A stretch of DNA of 64,000 bases from an uncultured Bacilli bacterium. GTDB lineage: Bacteria; Bacillota_I; Bacilli_A; RF39; UBA660. The stretch is taken from the NCBI GenBank assembly GCA_934086315.1, contig CAKOHZ010000001.1, positions 372,001-436,000 on the forward strand. The letters run 5' to 3'. Shown here in pieces: positions 44,784 to 53,948 of the stretch (position 1 is its first letter; each line of letters opens with the position of its first letter). The translations under genes were made by a program, and so were the position numbers. The notes under the pieces are model-generated. The model ran no database searches and was not told the origin of the DNA. It saw only the letters and a program-made list of their open reading frames with translations.

Positions 44784-46070
44784 ATGAAAAAGAAAATGTT
44801 ATTGTTGTTATTTTTAATGTTATTCCCACTAATTATTTATGCGGAACCAGCATATATATTTTTAGGTAAAAGTAGTACAGAAAGCTATATTGTAAAACAA
44901 GGTGATGTCATAACTATGTATTTACTTTCTAATTATGGTCCTAATGATGATGGACTTTTAGAAAGTTATAATGCGCAACTTTATTACAATCCATATGTAT
45001 TTGAACTAGTTAAAACAGAGAATGAATATATTAAATTACCAGAAGGGTGGCAAGTAACAAATTATAAAACATATTCATCTTTAATAAATTTATCAGTAAA
45101 AAACAACACTCTAGAAAATACTAAAGAAAAACTAGAAGAAGATGAATATAGTGGAATAATAGCTAAACTTAGTTTTAGAGTTAAAGATAATACAGTAAAT
45201 CAAAAAACATATATAGAATTATTAAAAGATAATACAAATTATGTAGAAAAAGTAAATGATGAAAAAAACACATTTAATAATAGTATAAATAGATTTTTAT
45301 ATTATGAAATTAATAGTAATGGTGGTAATAAATTAGATTCCCACTTAACAAGTATAGAAGTAAGAGGTTCATCTAATGATTATGATACATATTTAACGCC
45401 TAGTTTTGCACCTGGTATTTATGAATATAATTTAACAACTACAAGTGACTCAATTTATATTCATGGCACTTGTATGATTAAGGGTTGTGATGTAGAAGGT
45501 AATACTGGATATCTAGAATTAAAAAAAGATAAAACAACTATTAAATTGGTATCAACTGCATCTGATGGCACTAAACAAACTTATAAAATAAACATAACTA
45601 AAACTAAAAGTTATGATGGTTATCCAGAATTAAAAAGTTTAAAAGTGTTAAAATATAATATGATTGAAGAATTCAGCCCGGATTTATCAACATATCATGT
45701 AGTAATACCAAGTATAGAAAATAGTCTTTTAATAGATTATGAAAGTGATTTCGATGTAACAATTAAAGGAAATGAAAACCTAAAAATAGGTGAAAACATA
45801 GTTTCAATAGAAGTAAAAAATAATAGTGGTGAAACATATACGTATTATTTAATAGTTAGTAAAACTGAAAAAGAAGAAGACAAAGATGTACCAGTAGTGG
45901 AAGAACCAAAGAAAGATGATAAACCAACTACTGAAACTAATAAAGATAACAAAAAATTATATTTGATTATTTGCTTAATAATATCTATATGTTCGATTAT
46001 ATGTATAACAATATTAATACTAAGAGATATAAAGTCACAAAAAGAGATTAATGAACAAGAAGATAAATAA
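44784..46070 (+). CDS. Cell-surface protein with cohesin-like and cadherin-like beta domains
   Basis: 428 residues after AGGTGAG. A signal peptide (residues 1-20, ending IIYA) leads into a cohesin-like domain (about 21-165: QGDVITMYLLSNYGPNDDG, YNAQLYYNPYVFELV). Two cadherin-like beta domains follow (about 180-265 and 275-355), each starting with L.S...R or LKSLKVL and containing Y-rich strands and TYKINI/TYYLIV ends. A proline/lysine-rich linker and a membrane anchor close the protein. It is a surface-exposed structural or adhesion protein; its ligand is unknown. A terminator overlaps its end. Confidence 0.75.
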   Translation: MKKKMLLLLFLMLFPLIIYAEPAYIFLGKSSTESYIVKQGDVITMYLLSNYGPNDDGLLESYNAQLYYNPYVFELVKTENEYIKLPEGWQVTNYKTYSSLINLSVKNNTLENTKEKLEEDEYSGIIAKLSFRVKDNTVNQKTYIELLKDNTNYVEKVNDEKNTFNNSINRFLYYEINSNGGNKLDSHLTSIEVRGSSNDYDTYLTPSFAPGIYEYNLTTTSDSIYIHGTCMIKGCDVEGNTGYLELKKDKTTIKLVSTASDGTKQTYKINITKTKSYDGYPELKSLKVLKYNMIEEFSPDLSTYHVVIPSIENSLLIDYESDFDVTIKGNENLKIGENIVSIEVKNNSGETYTYYLIVSKTEKEEDKDVPVVEEPKKDDKPTTETNKDNKKLYLIICLIISICSIICITILILRDIKSQKEINEQEDK

Positions 46071-46098
46071 AGAATACTAAAAAGTATTCTTTTTTTTA
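46070..46098 (+). terminator. Rho-independent terminator
   Basis: AGAATACT-AAAA-AGTATTCT followed by seven T; strong. Confidence 0.8.
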
Positions 46099-46133
46099 TT
46101 TAAAAAATGTAATATAATTAAAATGGTGATGAT

Positions 46134-49100
46134 ATGAAAAAAAATTATATTATAGATGGAAATGAAGCTTGTGCTATGGGGTCATACCTTTTTAGTGAAG
46201 TATGTGGTATTTATCCAATAACACCAGCTAGTCCAATGGCAACTTTAACTGATAAATGGAGTGCTGAAGGTAAAAAGAATTTGTTTAATGATACAGTATC
46301 AGTTATAGAAATGCAAAGTGAAGCAGGTGCTGCAGCTTTATCTCACGGAGCACTTCAGGCAGGAAGTCTTGCTACAACATTTACTGCATCTCAAGGCCTT
46401 CTTTTAATGATACCTACAATGTATAAAATGGCAGGAGAAATGTTGCCAGGTGTTATCCATGTAGCTGCTCGTTCACTTGCAACACATGCTCTTTCAATAT
46501 TTGGAGATCATCAAGATATTTATGCAACACGTAGTACAGGATTCTGCATGTTAGCATCAACTTCAGTAGAAGATGCATACTATATGGCAATAGTTGCACA
46601 CATGTCAGCAATCGAGGGTTCACTTCCATTTTTACATTTCTTTGATGGATTTAGAACTAGTCATGAATTAAATAAAGTTTCATTATTGGATGAAACAGAA
46701 GTATTAAAACTAGTTAATTATGATAAGATTTATGAATTTAAAAATAGAGCTCTTAACATAGGCAAAGAAATAACACGTGGTACTTCAGAAACAGGAGATG
46801 TATATTTCCAAAATACTGAAGTAAGAAATAAATATTATGATGATATGCCAAATATAGTTGCAAGAAACATGGAAAAGATTAATAAACTTGCTGGTACTGA
46901 ATATAAACCATTTAATTACTATGGTGCTAAAGATGCAACTCATGTAATTGTAGCTATGGGTTCAGTTTGTGACACTACAAGAACAATGGTAAATCTACTT
47001 AATAGAAAAGGTTATAGAGTAGGACTTGTAGAAGTACATCTATATAGACCATTTAGTACTAAATACTTACTTGACGTTCTTCCTAAAACTGTACATACTA
47101 TCGCAGTACTTGATAGAACTAAAGAAGCAGGAAGTCTTGGCGAACCTCTTTACTTAGATGTAGTAGAAGCAGTCAAAACAAGAAACATTCACGTTTATGG
47201 TGGAAGATATGGATTATCTTCAAAAGATGTACCACTTAAAGATATAAATGGTGTATTTGAAAATATATTTAGCGATAACCCTAAAAATCATTTCACAGTT
47301 GGGATTATTGATGACGTAACACACTTAAGTATTGAACCAAAAGAAATAGAATACACTCCTGACTATAAAGAAATAAAAGTATATGGCTTTGGTTCAGATG
47401 GTATGGTCGGAGCATCTAAAAACTTCATGAAAGTTTTAGGCGACATAGATATAAATTATGTTCAAGGATACTTTGAATATGATTCTAAAAAGAGTGGTGG
47501 AGTAACTATTTCACACTTAAGAGTTGGAGACACTAAAATAAATGCTCCATACTTCTTAACATCTCCAGACTTTATAGTTATTTCAAAAGATATTTATTTA
47601 AATAGATATTATTGTCTAAAAGATATTAAAAAGAACGGAATACTACTTCTTTCAAGTAATAGAACAGATGAAGAATTAAATAACTTAATAACAAATGAAA
47701 ATAAAAAAGAAATACTTGATAAAAATATAAAAGTGTACGTTGCTAACTTAGATGAACTTAATGAGAAATATAACTTGCATGGAAAAATAAACAATATAAT
47801 GTGTATGTATATGTTAAAGATATTAGGTTATGACAAAGAAGAAATAAAAGACTTTGAACACTTAATAGAAAAAACATATAGTAGTAAAGGATCTAAAGTA
47901 GTAGAAGCTAATATAAACGCTATTAATGAATCTTTAAAATATTTAGAAGAAATAGATAACAGAATATTTACACTAACTGATGACAAACAAACTGAAAAAG
48001 ACTTTACAGATGAAGTATTAAAATTACGTGGCAATATGCTTACTGTTTCAGATTTTATTGATTATAAAGATGGTACTTTTGAAGGTGGAACAGCTGCAAG
48101 TGATAAGAGAAAAACTTCATCTTTAGTACCAAAATGGTGTAAAGAAAATTGTATAGAATGTAACCAATGTTCATTTGTATGTCCTCATGCATGTATAAGA
48201 CCATACTCTCTTACTGATAATGAACTATTAATGGCTCATATTGATAAAAGTGAAACTATTGAAAGTTTAGGAGAAAAAAATAAAAACTTCTTTATATCAG
48301 TTTCAGAATCAAATTGTACAGGTTGTGGACTTTGCTTACAAGCTTGTCCTGGTAAACAACAAGAAAAAGCTCTTGAGTTAGGAAAATATAATGAAAGACT
48401 AGATAGAATAAGTGATTATTTATTTAATAGTCAAGAAAATGATACTCCATTTAATAAATATACAGTTAAAGGAGTAGGATTTAAGAAACCTTATTTTGAA
48501 TTTAGTGGTGCTTGTGCAGGATGCGGAGAAGCAGCATATATAAAAGTATTAACTGAACTATATGGAAAAAATATGGTAATTGCTAATGCAACTGGATGTT
48601 CTTCAATATATGGAGGAAGTCTTCCTCTAACACCATATAAAATTCCATGGATGAATTCATTATTTGAAGATAATGCTGAATTTGGATTTGGAATTCACGA
48701 GTCATATAAGAAAATGAGAGAAAGAATCAAAAAAATAATGTATGAAACTAAAGATATTGTAGATCCTGAAATAAAAGCAACTTATAAAGAATGGATAGAC
48801 AATATGGAGAATGATGATTTAACTCTAGCTATAAAAGATAAACTAGAACATTCAGAAATTCCTAATGAATTAAGAGTTTTACTTGATTACATACCATCTC
48901 GTAAAGTATGGATTTTAGGAGGAGATGGATGGGCTTATGATATAGGCTATGGTGGACTTGATCATGTACTTCATAGTAATGAAAATATAAATATTATGGT
49001 TCTTGATACAGAAGTTTATTCAAATACTGGTGGACAAAAATCTAAATCAACTAGAATAGGTGGAGTCGCACAATTCGCATCTAATGGAAAACTTGAAACA

Positions 49101-49547
49101 AAGAAAGATCTATTTAAAATTGCAATGAGTATTCCAAATGTATATGTAGCAAGTATCTCTATGGGTGCAAATATGATGCAAACACTAAAAGTAATGAAAG
49201 AAGCATATGAACATGATGGACCTTCACTAATAATTGCTTATAGTCCATGTATTGAGCAAGGAATCTATGGAGGTCTTACTAATTCACTTGATGAACAAAA
49301 ACTTTTAGTTGATATAGGTTATAACTTACTTATGAGATATAATCCAGATACTGATACACTAACAGTAGACTCAAAAGAGCCAGACTTTACTAATTATGAT
49401 GCAGTATTTAGAAAAGAATTAAGATATAAAAATCTAGAAGTAAAAAATAAAGGAGAATACGAAAGATTATATGAAGAAAATATGAATCATTCAATCGAAA
49501 GATATAATTACTTTAAAGATTTAGAGAACACAAAAAAAGGAGACTAA
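46134..49547 (+). CDS. nifJ: Pyruvate:ferredoxin (flavodoxin) oxidoreductase
   Basis: 1137 residues after GGTGATGAT, near the usual size of about 1170. All domains are present in the fused order: N-terminal pyruvate domain (YPITPASPMA), ferredoxin domain with two 4Fe-4S motifs, CIECNQCSFVCPHAC (from C673) and CTGCGLCLQACP (from C728), and the thiamine diphosphate domain with GACAGCGEAAY, GGDGWAYDIGYGG and NTGGQKS. The enzyme oxidises pyruvate with CoA to acetyl-CoA and CO2, passing electrons to ferredoxin or flavodoxin, in the cytoplasm. It marks an anaerobic lifestyle. It is transcribed alone, with a bidirectional terminator at its end. Confidence 0.96.
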   Translation: MKKNYIIDGNEACAMGSYLFSEVCGIYPITPASPMATLTDKWSAEGKKNLFNDTVSVIEMQSEAGAAALSHGALQAGSLATTFTASQGLLLMIPTMYKMAGEMLPGVIHVAARSLATHALSIFGDHQDIYATRSTGFCMLASTSVEDAYYMAIVAHMSAIEGSLPFLHFFDGFRTSHELNKVSLLDETEVLKLVNYDKIYEFKNRALNIGKEITRGTSETGDVYFQNTEVRNKYYDDMPNIVARNMEKINKLAGTEYKPFNYYGAKDATHVIVAMGSVCDTTRTMVNLLNRKGYRVGLVEVHLYRPFSTKYLLDVLPKTVHTIAVLDRTKEAGSLGEPLYLDVVEAVKTRNIHVYGGRYGLSSKDVPLKDINGVFENIFSDNPKNHFTVGIIDDVTHLSIEPKEIEYTPDYKEIKVYGFGSDGMVGASKNFMKVLGDIDINYVQGYFEYDSKKSGGVTISHLRVGDTKINAPYFLTSPDFIVISKDIYLNRYYCLKDIKKNGILLLSSNRTDEELNNLITNENKKEILDKNIKVYVANLDELNEKYNLHGKINNIMCMYMLKILGYDKEEIKDFEHLIEKTYSSKGSKVVEANINAINESLKYLEEIDNRIFTLTDDKQTEKDFTDEVLKLRGNMLTVSDFIDYKDGTFEGGTAASDKRKTSSLVPKWCKENCIECNQCSFVCPHACIRPYSLTDNELLMAHIDKSETIESLGEKNKNFFISVSESNCTGCGLCLQACPGKQQEKALELGKYNERLDRISDYLFNSQENDTPFNKYTVKGVGFKKPYFEFSGACAGCGEAAYIKVLTELYGKNMVIANATGCSSIYGGSLPLTPYKIPWMNSLFEDNAEFGFGIHESYKKMRERIKKIMYETKDIVDPEIKATYKEWIDNMENDDLTLAIKDKLEHSEIPNELRVLLDYIPSRKVWILGGDGWAYDIGYGGLDHVLHSNENINIMVLDTEVYSNTGGQKSKSTRIGGVAQFASNGKLETKKDLFKIAMSIPNVYVASISMGANMMQTLKVMKEAYEHDGPSLIIAYSPCIEQGIYGGLTNSLDEQKLLVDIGYNLLMRYNPDTDTLTVDSKEPDFTNYDAVFRKELRYKNLEVKNKGEYERLYEENMNHSIERYNYFKDLENTKKGD

Positions 49548-49677
49548 AATACTTAGTTTCCTTTAATTTTTCAATAAAATAGGACTGCCACCCCCTGATG
49601 GACAGTCCGGAAAAAAGAATAAAAAGGGGTTGGCTAGTGTGATACTAGCACCAATTCGCCTAATAGTGAATTGGTAA
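49535..49677 (-). ncRNA. Putative structured small RNA with pseudoknot, convergent to nifJ
   Basis: A minus-strand promoter (49684-49712) drives about 140 nt with no ORF. On the minus strand: hairpin 1 CCAATTC...GAATTGG (49674-49651); hairpin 2 GCTAGT-ATCAC-ACTAGC (49649-49633); a single strand with CCAACCCCT (49633-49625); hairpin 3 GGACTG...CAGTCC (49608-49582), whose loop AGGGGGTGG can pair with CCAACCCCT at 8 of 9 positions, a pseudoknot; then the AAAGGAAACTAA/TTAGTCTCCTTT terminator with a T-run. The G+C content is far above the surroundings. I cannot name the family. Confidence 0.6.
49536..49570. terminator. Bidirectional terminator of nifJ and the convergent small RNA
   Basis: AAAGGAGACTAA-AATAC-TTAGTTTCCTTT, 12 pairs with one G-T. 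The plus strand continues AATTTTT and the minus strand TTTTTTTG, so it can stop both transcripts. It overlaps the last nifJ codons. Confidence 0.75.
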
Positions 49678-49683
49678 GTCTAT

Positions 49684-49712
49684 ATATTAATTACAAAAGC
49701 CTAATTTGTCAA
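49684..49712 (-). promoter_or_regulatory. Promoter of the structured small RNA
   Basis: On the minus strand TTGACA (49712-49707), exactly 17 bases, TAATAT (49689-49684). It lies 17 bp downstream of the stop of the minus-strand gene at 49729. Confidence 0.7.
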
Positions 49713-49728
49713 GCTTTTTTTAAATTTT

Positions 49729-50142
49729 TTATAAATTTTGTACCATACCAATACTATATTCTGAATTAGGATTAGTACTAAAATATTTACTATCTAAATC
49801 TACAAAACCAATTACATTTTCGCTAGGAATAATAAATTCACTTTGACCATTATTATTTTTTCTAATTAATCTATTTTCAGAATCTTTTTCACATCCAATT
49901 AATACCATTATTTCTTTAGCTCTAGTTTGAGGACTACCAAGTTCAAAATCTATATAATGATTAGGATCTTCATAAAAAGAATCCAATATTGGATTTACAC
50001 AACTAGATAATTTATTATCATCAATATATAAACCATTATCACAAATAGAGTTACCATTTTCTCTTTCAGTTAAATGAGCAAAAAATTCAACATCATCATA
50101 AGATAGTTCACTCATCGCATCTCTTAAATCTTCTAATTCCAT
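49729..50142 (-). CDS. Uncharacterised protein, divergent from the dual-HEPN gene
   Basis: 137 residues from ATG 50142 on the minus strand after GGTGATAAA; an in-frame ATG at 50157 precedes that site. The sequence has FFAHLTERENGNSICDNGLY, which faintly recalls the start of ADP-ribosyltransferase-like folds (histidine-x-T, then NGL), and FELGSPQTRAKEIMVLIG. I do not claim this family. It is divergent from the dual-HEPN gene (73 bp between starts), and a small-RNA promoter follows its stop. A shared regulatory region suggests the genes work together. Confidence 0.55.
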   Translation of the reverse strand: MELEDLRDAMSELSYDDVEFFAHLTERENGNSICDNGLYIDDNKLSSCVNPILDSFYEDPNHYIDFELGSPQTRAKEIMVLIGCEKDSENRLIRKNNNGQSEFIIPSENVIGFVDLDSKYFSTNPNSEYSIGMVQNL

Positions 50143-50215
50143 TTTTATCACCATCAATATTATATCATATTTACTTACAAACTTAAAAATGGTAATATTA
50201 AAATAGGGTGAAAAA

Positions 50216-51859
50216 ATGAATAAAGAACATTTAATAAAACTAGCAAGAGACTTAGCAGAATCATTTGTATATAATAAAAATATGGTATATCAAGTAGAGC
50301 ATCACTATATGCTTTGTATGTCAAATTTTATTTTTTCAAAAGAGAGAATAATTAAAACTGATAGTAAAAATAGAACCTTACATTTTGATGATACAAAAGA
50401 AAATACTATGAAAATTAATCAATTTTATGAGAAAATAAAAGATGATTTTATATTCACTATGAATGGTTCAACACCTCAAAACGAATTATTTAATAGAGTT
50501 ATATTAGAACATGATAAAGAAGATTTAGAATTAAAAAAGAAAATATTTATTATAGGGAAAATTAGAGATTCTTTAGCGCATGGGAAATATGAGTTTGACA
50601 CGAAAAACAACAAAATAATTATAAAAAATAGTTATAAAGTAGGTAATGATGATTTCTATTTTGGATGCAGCGTCGAACCAGAAACTCTCGATATATTAAC
50701 AAAGCAATATCAACATGAAAATAGAAAAAGAATATTAAGTCTAATTTATAATAAAGATTATGATAGTTATTTAAATAAGATAGAAAATAAGTATATAGAA
50801 AAAAATAGTTCAAATAATAAAGATGATGATAAATTATTAGAAGCAGAAGATCATGTTTCAGATAATGTAGAAGAATATATAAAGAAAGTACATAATCAAT
50901 TAGAAATTTTAAAAGCTGAAATACAATATGCCAAAGAAATTAGTAATAAAAACAAAATACTGCTTTTAAAAAATTATACTCATATATTAAAGAAAATAGA
51001 GGAATTAGAAAAAGATAAAGATGGTTTAAATGTACAAGAGCTTAAACAAACCATTGATAAATCAATATATTCTATGGCAATGAATATATCCGAAGAGTTA
51101 GATCGAAACGTTGTCAATACAGCAGTAGTTTACAACTATTTAACACTATTACTAAGTGAAAGAGAAGAACTAGATTTTAGATATTTAAAAAGTCCATCAT
51201 CAAAAGTATATTTCAAAAAAATAAATGAAAAAAATGGTGAAAATGATATAACAGGTACTTTAGGTAGATTAAAAAGATCAATTAAAATATTTAATAGAAA
51301 ATATCAAGAAGCACAAAAAAGTCCTGAAGATATTAAAAAGAATACAATGAGACAACTAATTATAAATTTATATAATGAAACAATGGAAGCTTTTGAAAAT
51401 AGAAATAGATGTATATATAATAGAATAAGAAATGGTATTATGCATTGCACTATAGAATCAAAAGGAAAGAAAATAGTAATAAAAGATTCATCAGATCATA
51501 ATATGGATAAACCATCATTTATAATAGAAGCAACAACAAAAGAATTATTAGATTATGCAAAATGTATAGAAGATAAAAATTCACAAGAAGAATTTACTCT
51601 TAAAGACTTTATAAGTGAATTATATATGGCAGTCAATAACTATGGAATTAATGATGACCAAATAAAAAGATTCTTTGATAATTTATCAAAATGTTTACTA
51701 TGTGTTGATAAAAGTACAAAACTTAATGATAAAACAGATGATATAAAAGATAAATTAACTAATATGAATACACAAGGATATTTAGAAAATATAACTAAAT
51801 TAAGAGATATACTTTTACAAAGAAAAGAAGAATTAGAAAGTAAATCACCAAGTATGTAA
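50216..51859 (+). CDS. Tandem HEPN-domain protein, putative ribonuclease
   Basis: 547 residues after AGGGTGAA. Two RX4H motifs typical of HEPN ribonucleases occur: IRDSLAHGKYEF (R117, H122) and IRNGIMHCTIE (R405, H410). Each is followed by a beta-hairpin-like segment (NNKIIIKNS and KGKKIVIKDSS), so the protein looks like an internal duplication of two HEPN units joined by a charged coiled region (about residues 205-290). HEPN proteins commonly cut RNA as abortive-infection or toxin effectors, and two RX4H sites are also the active-site layout of Cas13. I recognise no exact family. Promoter-like TGGTAATAT is just upstream, and a terminator follows. Confidence 0.65.
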   Translation: MNKEHLIKLARDLAESFVYNKNMVYQVEHHYMLCMSNFIFSKERIIKTDSKNRTLHFDDTKENTMKINQFYEKIKDDFIFTMNGSTPQNELFNRVILEHDKEDLELKKKIFIIGKIRDSLAHGKYEFDTKNNKIIIKNSYKVGNDDFYFGCSVEPETLDILTKQYQHENRKRILSLIYNKDYDSYLNKIENKYIEKNSSNNKDDDKLLEAEDHVSDNVEEYIKKVHNQLEILKAEIQYAKEISNKNKILLLKNYTHILKKIEELEKDKDGLNVQELKQTIDKSIYSMAMNISEELDRNVVNTAVVYNYLTLLLSEREELDFRYLKSPSSKVYFKKINEKNGENDITGTLGRLKRSIKIFNRKYQEAQKSPEDIKKNTMRQLIINLYNETMEAFENRNRCIYNRIRNGIMHCTIESKGKKIVIKDSSDHNMDKPSFIIEATTKELLDYAKCIEDKNSQEEFTLKDFISELYMAVNNYGINDDQIKRFFDNLSKCLLCVDKSTKLNDKTDDIKDKLTNMNTQGYLENITKLRDILLQRKEELESKSPSM

Positions 51860-51886
51860 GAAATCTAAATTTCTTCTTTTTTTATC
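51858..51886 (+). terminator. Terminator of the dual-HEPN gene
   Basis: AAGAAAT-CTAA-ATTTCTT then CTTTTTTT. Confidence 0.65.
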
Positions 51887-51896
51887 ATTGAAAATG

Positions 51897-51905
51897 TGAT
51901 ATAAT
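51897..51905 (+). promoter_or_regulatory. Extended -10 promoter of recG
   Basis: TGATATAAT, 16 bases before GGAGG of recG. No strong -35 was identified. Confidence 0.5.
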
Positions 51906-51933
51906 ATTGAAGATTTGTCTGGAGGCGATAACA

Positions 51934-53934
51934 TTGAACGATTTAAGTGCTATTAAAGGTTTAGGACCGAAAACAATAGAAACTCTAAAAAATATAGGAG
52001 TTAATAGTATTAGTGATTTAGTAGAATATTATCCTTACAGACACGATTTAATAGTTTTAGATAATATAAAAGAATGTGTAGATAAACAAAATGTAATAAT
52101 AGAATGCATTATAGATTCAGTACCTTTATCAAGAAGATTTAGAGCTAATATGACAGCACTTACTTTTAGAGCAATGTCTAATAAGAAAATGATAGCTGTT
52201 ATGATATTTAATAGAACATTTTTAAAGACTCAACTTCGTCCAGGTACAACTATTACAGTAATAGGTAAATATGATGCGCTTAAAAATACAGTAATAGCGT
52301 CTGATATAAAATTTGAAAAAATAGCAACTGGTTCAATAGAAACTGTTTATCACTTAACGAGTGGTCTCACAAGTAAATCATTAAAAAAATATATTAATGA
52401 AGCATTAAATATTTATGATAATTATATTGATTATGTACCAGAATATTTAAATGAAAAATATAATTTTATTTCTAAAAAGGAAGCAATAAGATTAATACAT
52501 GAACCACAAAATAAAGAGGACGTTAAAAAAGCACAATTAAAACTTAAATATGAAGAATTATTTGAATTCATGTTTAAAATAAATTATTTAAAAGAATTAA
52601 ATAAAGACAATAAAGTAGAATATATTAGAAATATAGATCCAGAAGATGTTAATACATTTATAAGAGAATTACCATTCGAGTTAACTCCAGATCAAGATAA
52701 AGCAATAGAAGACATTTATAATGACATGACATCAAGTAAAAGAATGAATAGAATGCTTCAAGGTGATGTAGGTAGTGGAAAAACTATTGTGTCAGTAATC
52801 GCTGCATATATAAACCATTTAGCAAAATATCAAACTGCACTAATGGCACCAACAGAAGTGCTAGCATATCAACACTATGAAAATATTAAGAATATACTTT
52901 CAGGAACCAACATGAGAATAGATATTCTAGTTGGAAGCATGAAAAAGAAAGAAAAAGATGAAGTAGTAGAAAAACTAGCAAAAGGTAAAATAGATTTCTT
53001 AATAGGAACTCATGCACTACTTAGTGAAAACGTTGTATTTAAAAATCTTGGACTTGTTATAACAGATGAACAACATAGATTTGGAGTTAATCAAAGAGCG
53101 AGTCTTAAAAATAAAGGTATACTCCCAGATACTTTATATATGTCAGCAACGCCTATACCGCGTACTTTCGCATTAACAATATATGGAGATATGGATATAT
53201 CAAATATTAAAACAAAACCAAAAGGTAGAAAAGAAATAAAAACAATAGTTAAAAGTGAAAAAGAACTAGTAGATGTTTATGAATTATTAAAGAAAGAAAT
53301 AGATGAACATCATCAAGCATACATAGTTTCACCTTTAATAGAAGATTCTGAAGTAATAGATTTAACAACAGTAAATGAAATCAAAAGAAATATAGATTTA
53401 TACTTCAATAAAAAAATTAAGTCTGCGATAATGCATGGCAAATTATCAAAAGCTGATAAAGATAAAATAATGAATGATTTTAAAGCAGGAAAAATAGATG
53501 TATTAATATCAACAACAGTAATAGAAGTTGGAATAGATGTTAAAAATGCTACTATGATAATAATATATGATGCTGAACGTTTTGGACTAGCAACACTTCA
53601 TCAATTAAGAGGAAGAGTTGGAAGAAATGAATTTGAATCAACTTGTATACTAATAGGAGACAAAGACAATAAAAGATTACAAGTATTAGAAGAAAGTAAT
53701 GATGGATTCTATATAACTGAAAAAGACTACGAAATGCGTGGAGAAGGAGACTTATTTGGAGTTAAACAAAGTGGAGATATGGAATTTAAAATAGCTAATC
53801 TTCATACTGACATGAAAATACTTTTACAAGCAAGAGATGATTCAAAAGAATTTTTTGATAAAAATAAAGATAATAATTTTGAAAATTATAAAGAATATGC
53901 TAAAATAATTAATGAAATGACAAATTTAGATTAA
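51934..53934 (+). CDS. recG: ATP-dependent DNA helicase RecG
   Basis: 666 residues from TTG 51934, 8 bases after GGAGG; the longer frame from 51907 would put the ribosome-binding site inside the gene. An N-terminal wedge/OB domain follows a helix-hairpin-helix-like start (IKGLGPKTIETL). Helicase motifs: GDVGSGKT, DEQHRFGV, MSATPIPRT, and LRGRVGR. RecG remodels stalled replication forks and branch-migrates Holliday junctions. The length is close to the usual 680. It is followed 5 bp later by yebC, probably one transcript. Confidence 0.95.
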   Translation: MNDLSAIKGLGPKTIETLKNIGVNSISDLVEYYPYRHDLIVLDNIKECVDKQNVIIECIIDSVPLSRRFRANMTALTFRAMSNKKMIAVMIFNRTFLKTQLRPGTTITVIGKYDALKNTVIASDIKFEKIATGSIETVYHLTSGLTSKSLKKYINEALNIYDNYIDYVPEYLNEKYNFISKKEAIRLIHEPQNKEDVKKAQLKLKYEELFEFMFKINYLKELNKDNKVEYIRNIDPEDVNTFIRELPFELTPDQDKAIEDIYNDMTSSKRMNRMLQGDVGSGKTIVSVIAAYINHLAKYQTALMAPTEVLAYQHYENIKNILSGTNMRIDILVGSMKKKEKDEVVEKLAKGKIDFLIGTHALLSENVVFKNLGLVITDEQHRFGVNQRASLKNKGILPDTLYMSATPIPRTFALTIYGDMDISNIKTKPKGRKEIKTIVKSEKELVDVYELLKKEIDEHHQAYIVSPLIEDSEVIDLTTVNEIKRNIDLYFNKKIKSAIMHGKLSKADKDKIMNDFKAGKIDVLISTTVIEVGIDVKNATMIIIYDAERFGLATLHQLRGRVGRNEFESTCILIGDKDNKRLQVLEESNDGFYITEKDYEMRGEGDLFGVKQSGDMEFKIANLHTDMKILLQARDDSKEFFDKNKDNNFENYKEYAKIINEMTNLD

Positions 53935-53948
53935 AAGGAGTGATTAAA

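Noticed and set aside
49588..49598. CCCCCTGA octamer shared by the 2.35 kb, 8.49 kb and 49.59 kb sites
   Set aside because: At 49.59 kb it is in a different structure whose promoter is on the opposite strand, and flanking bases do not match. Treated as chance.
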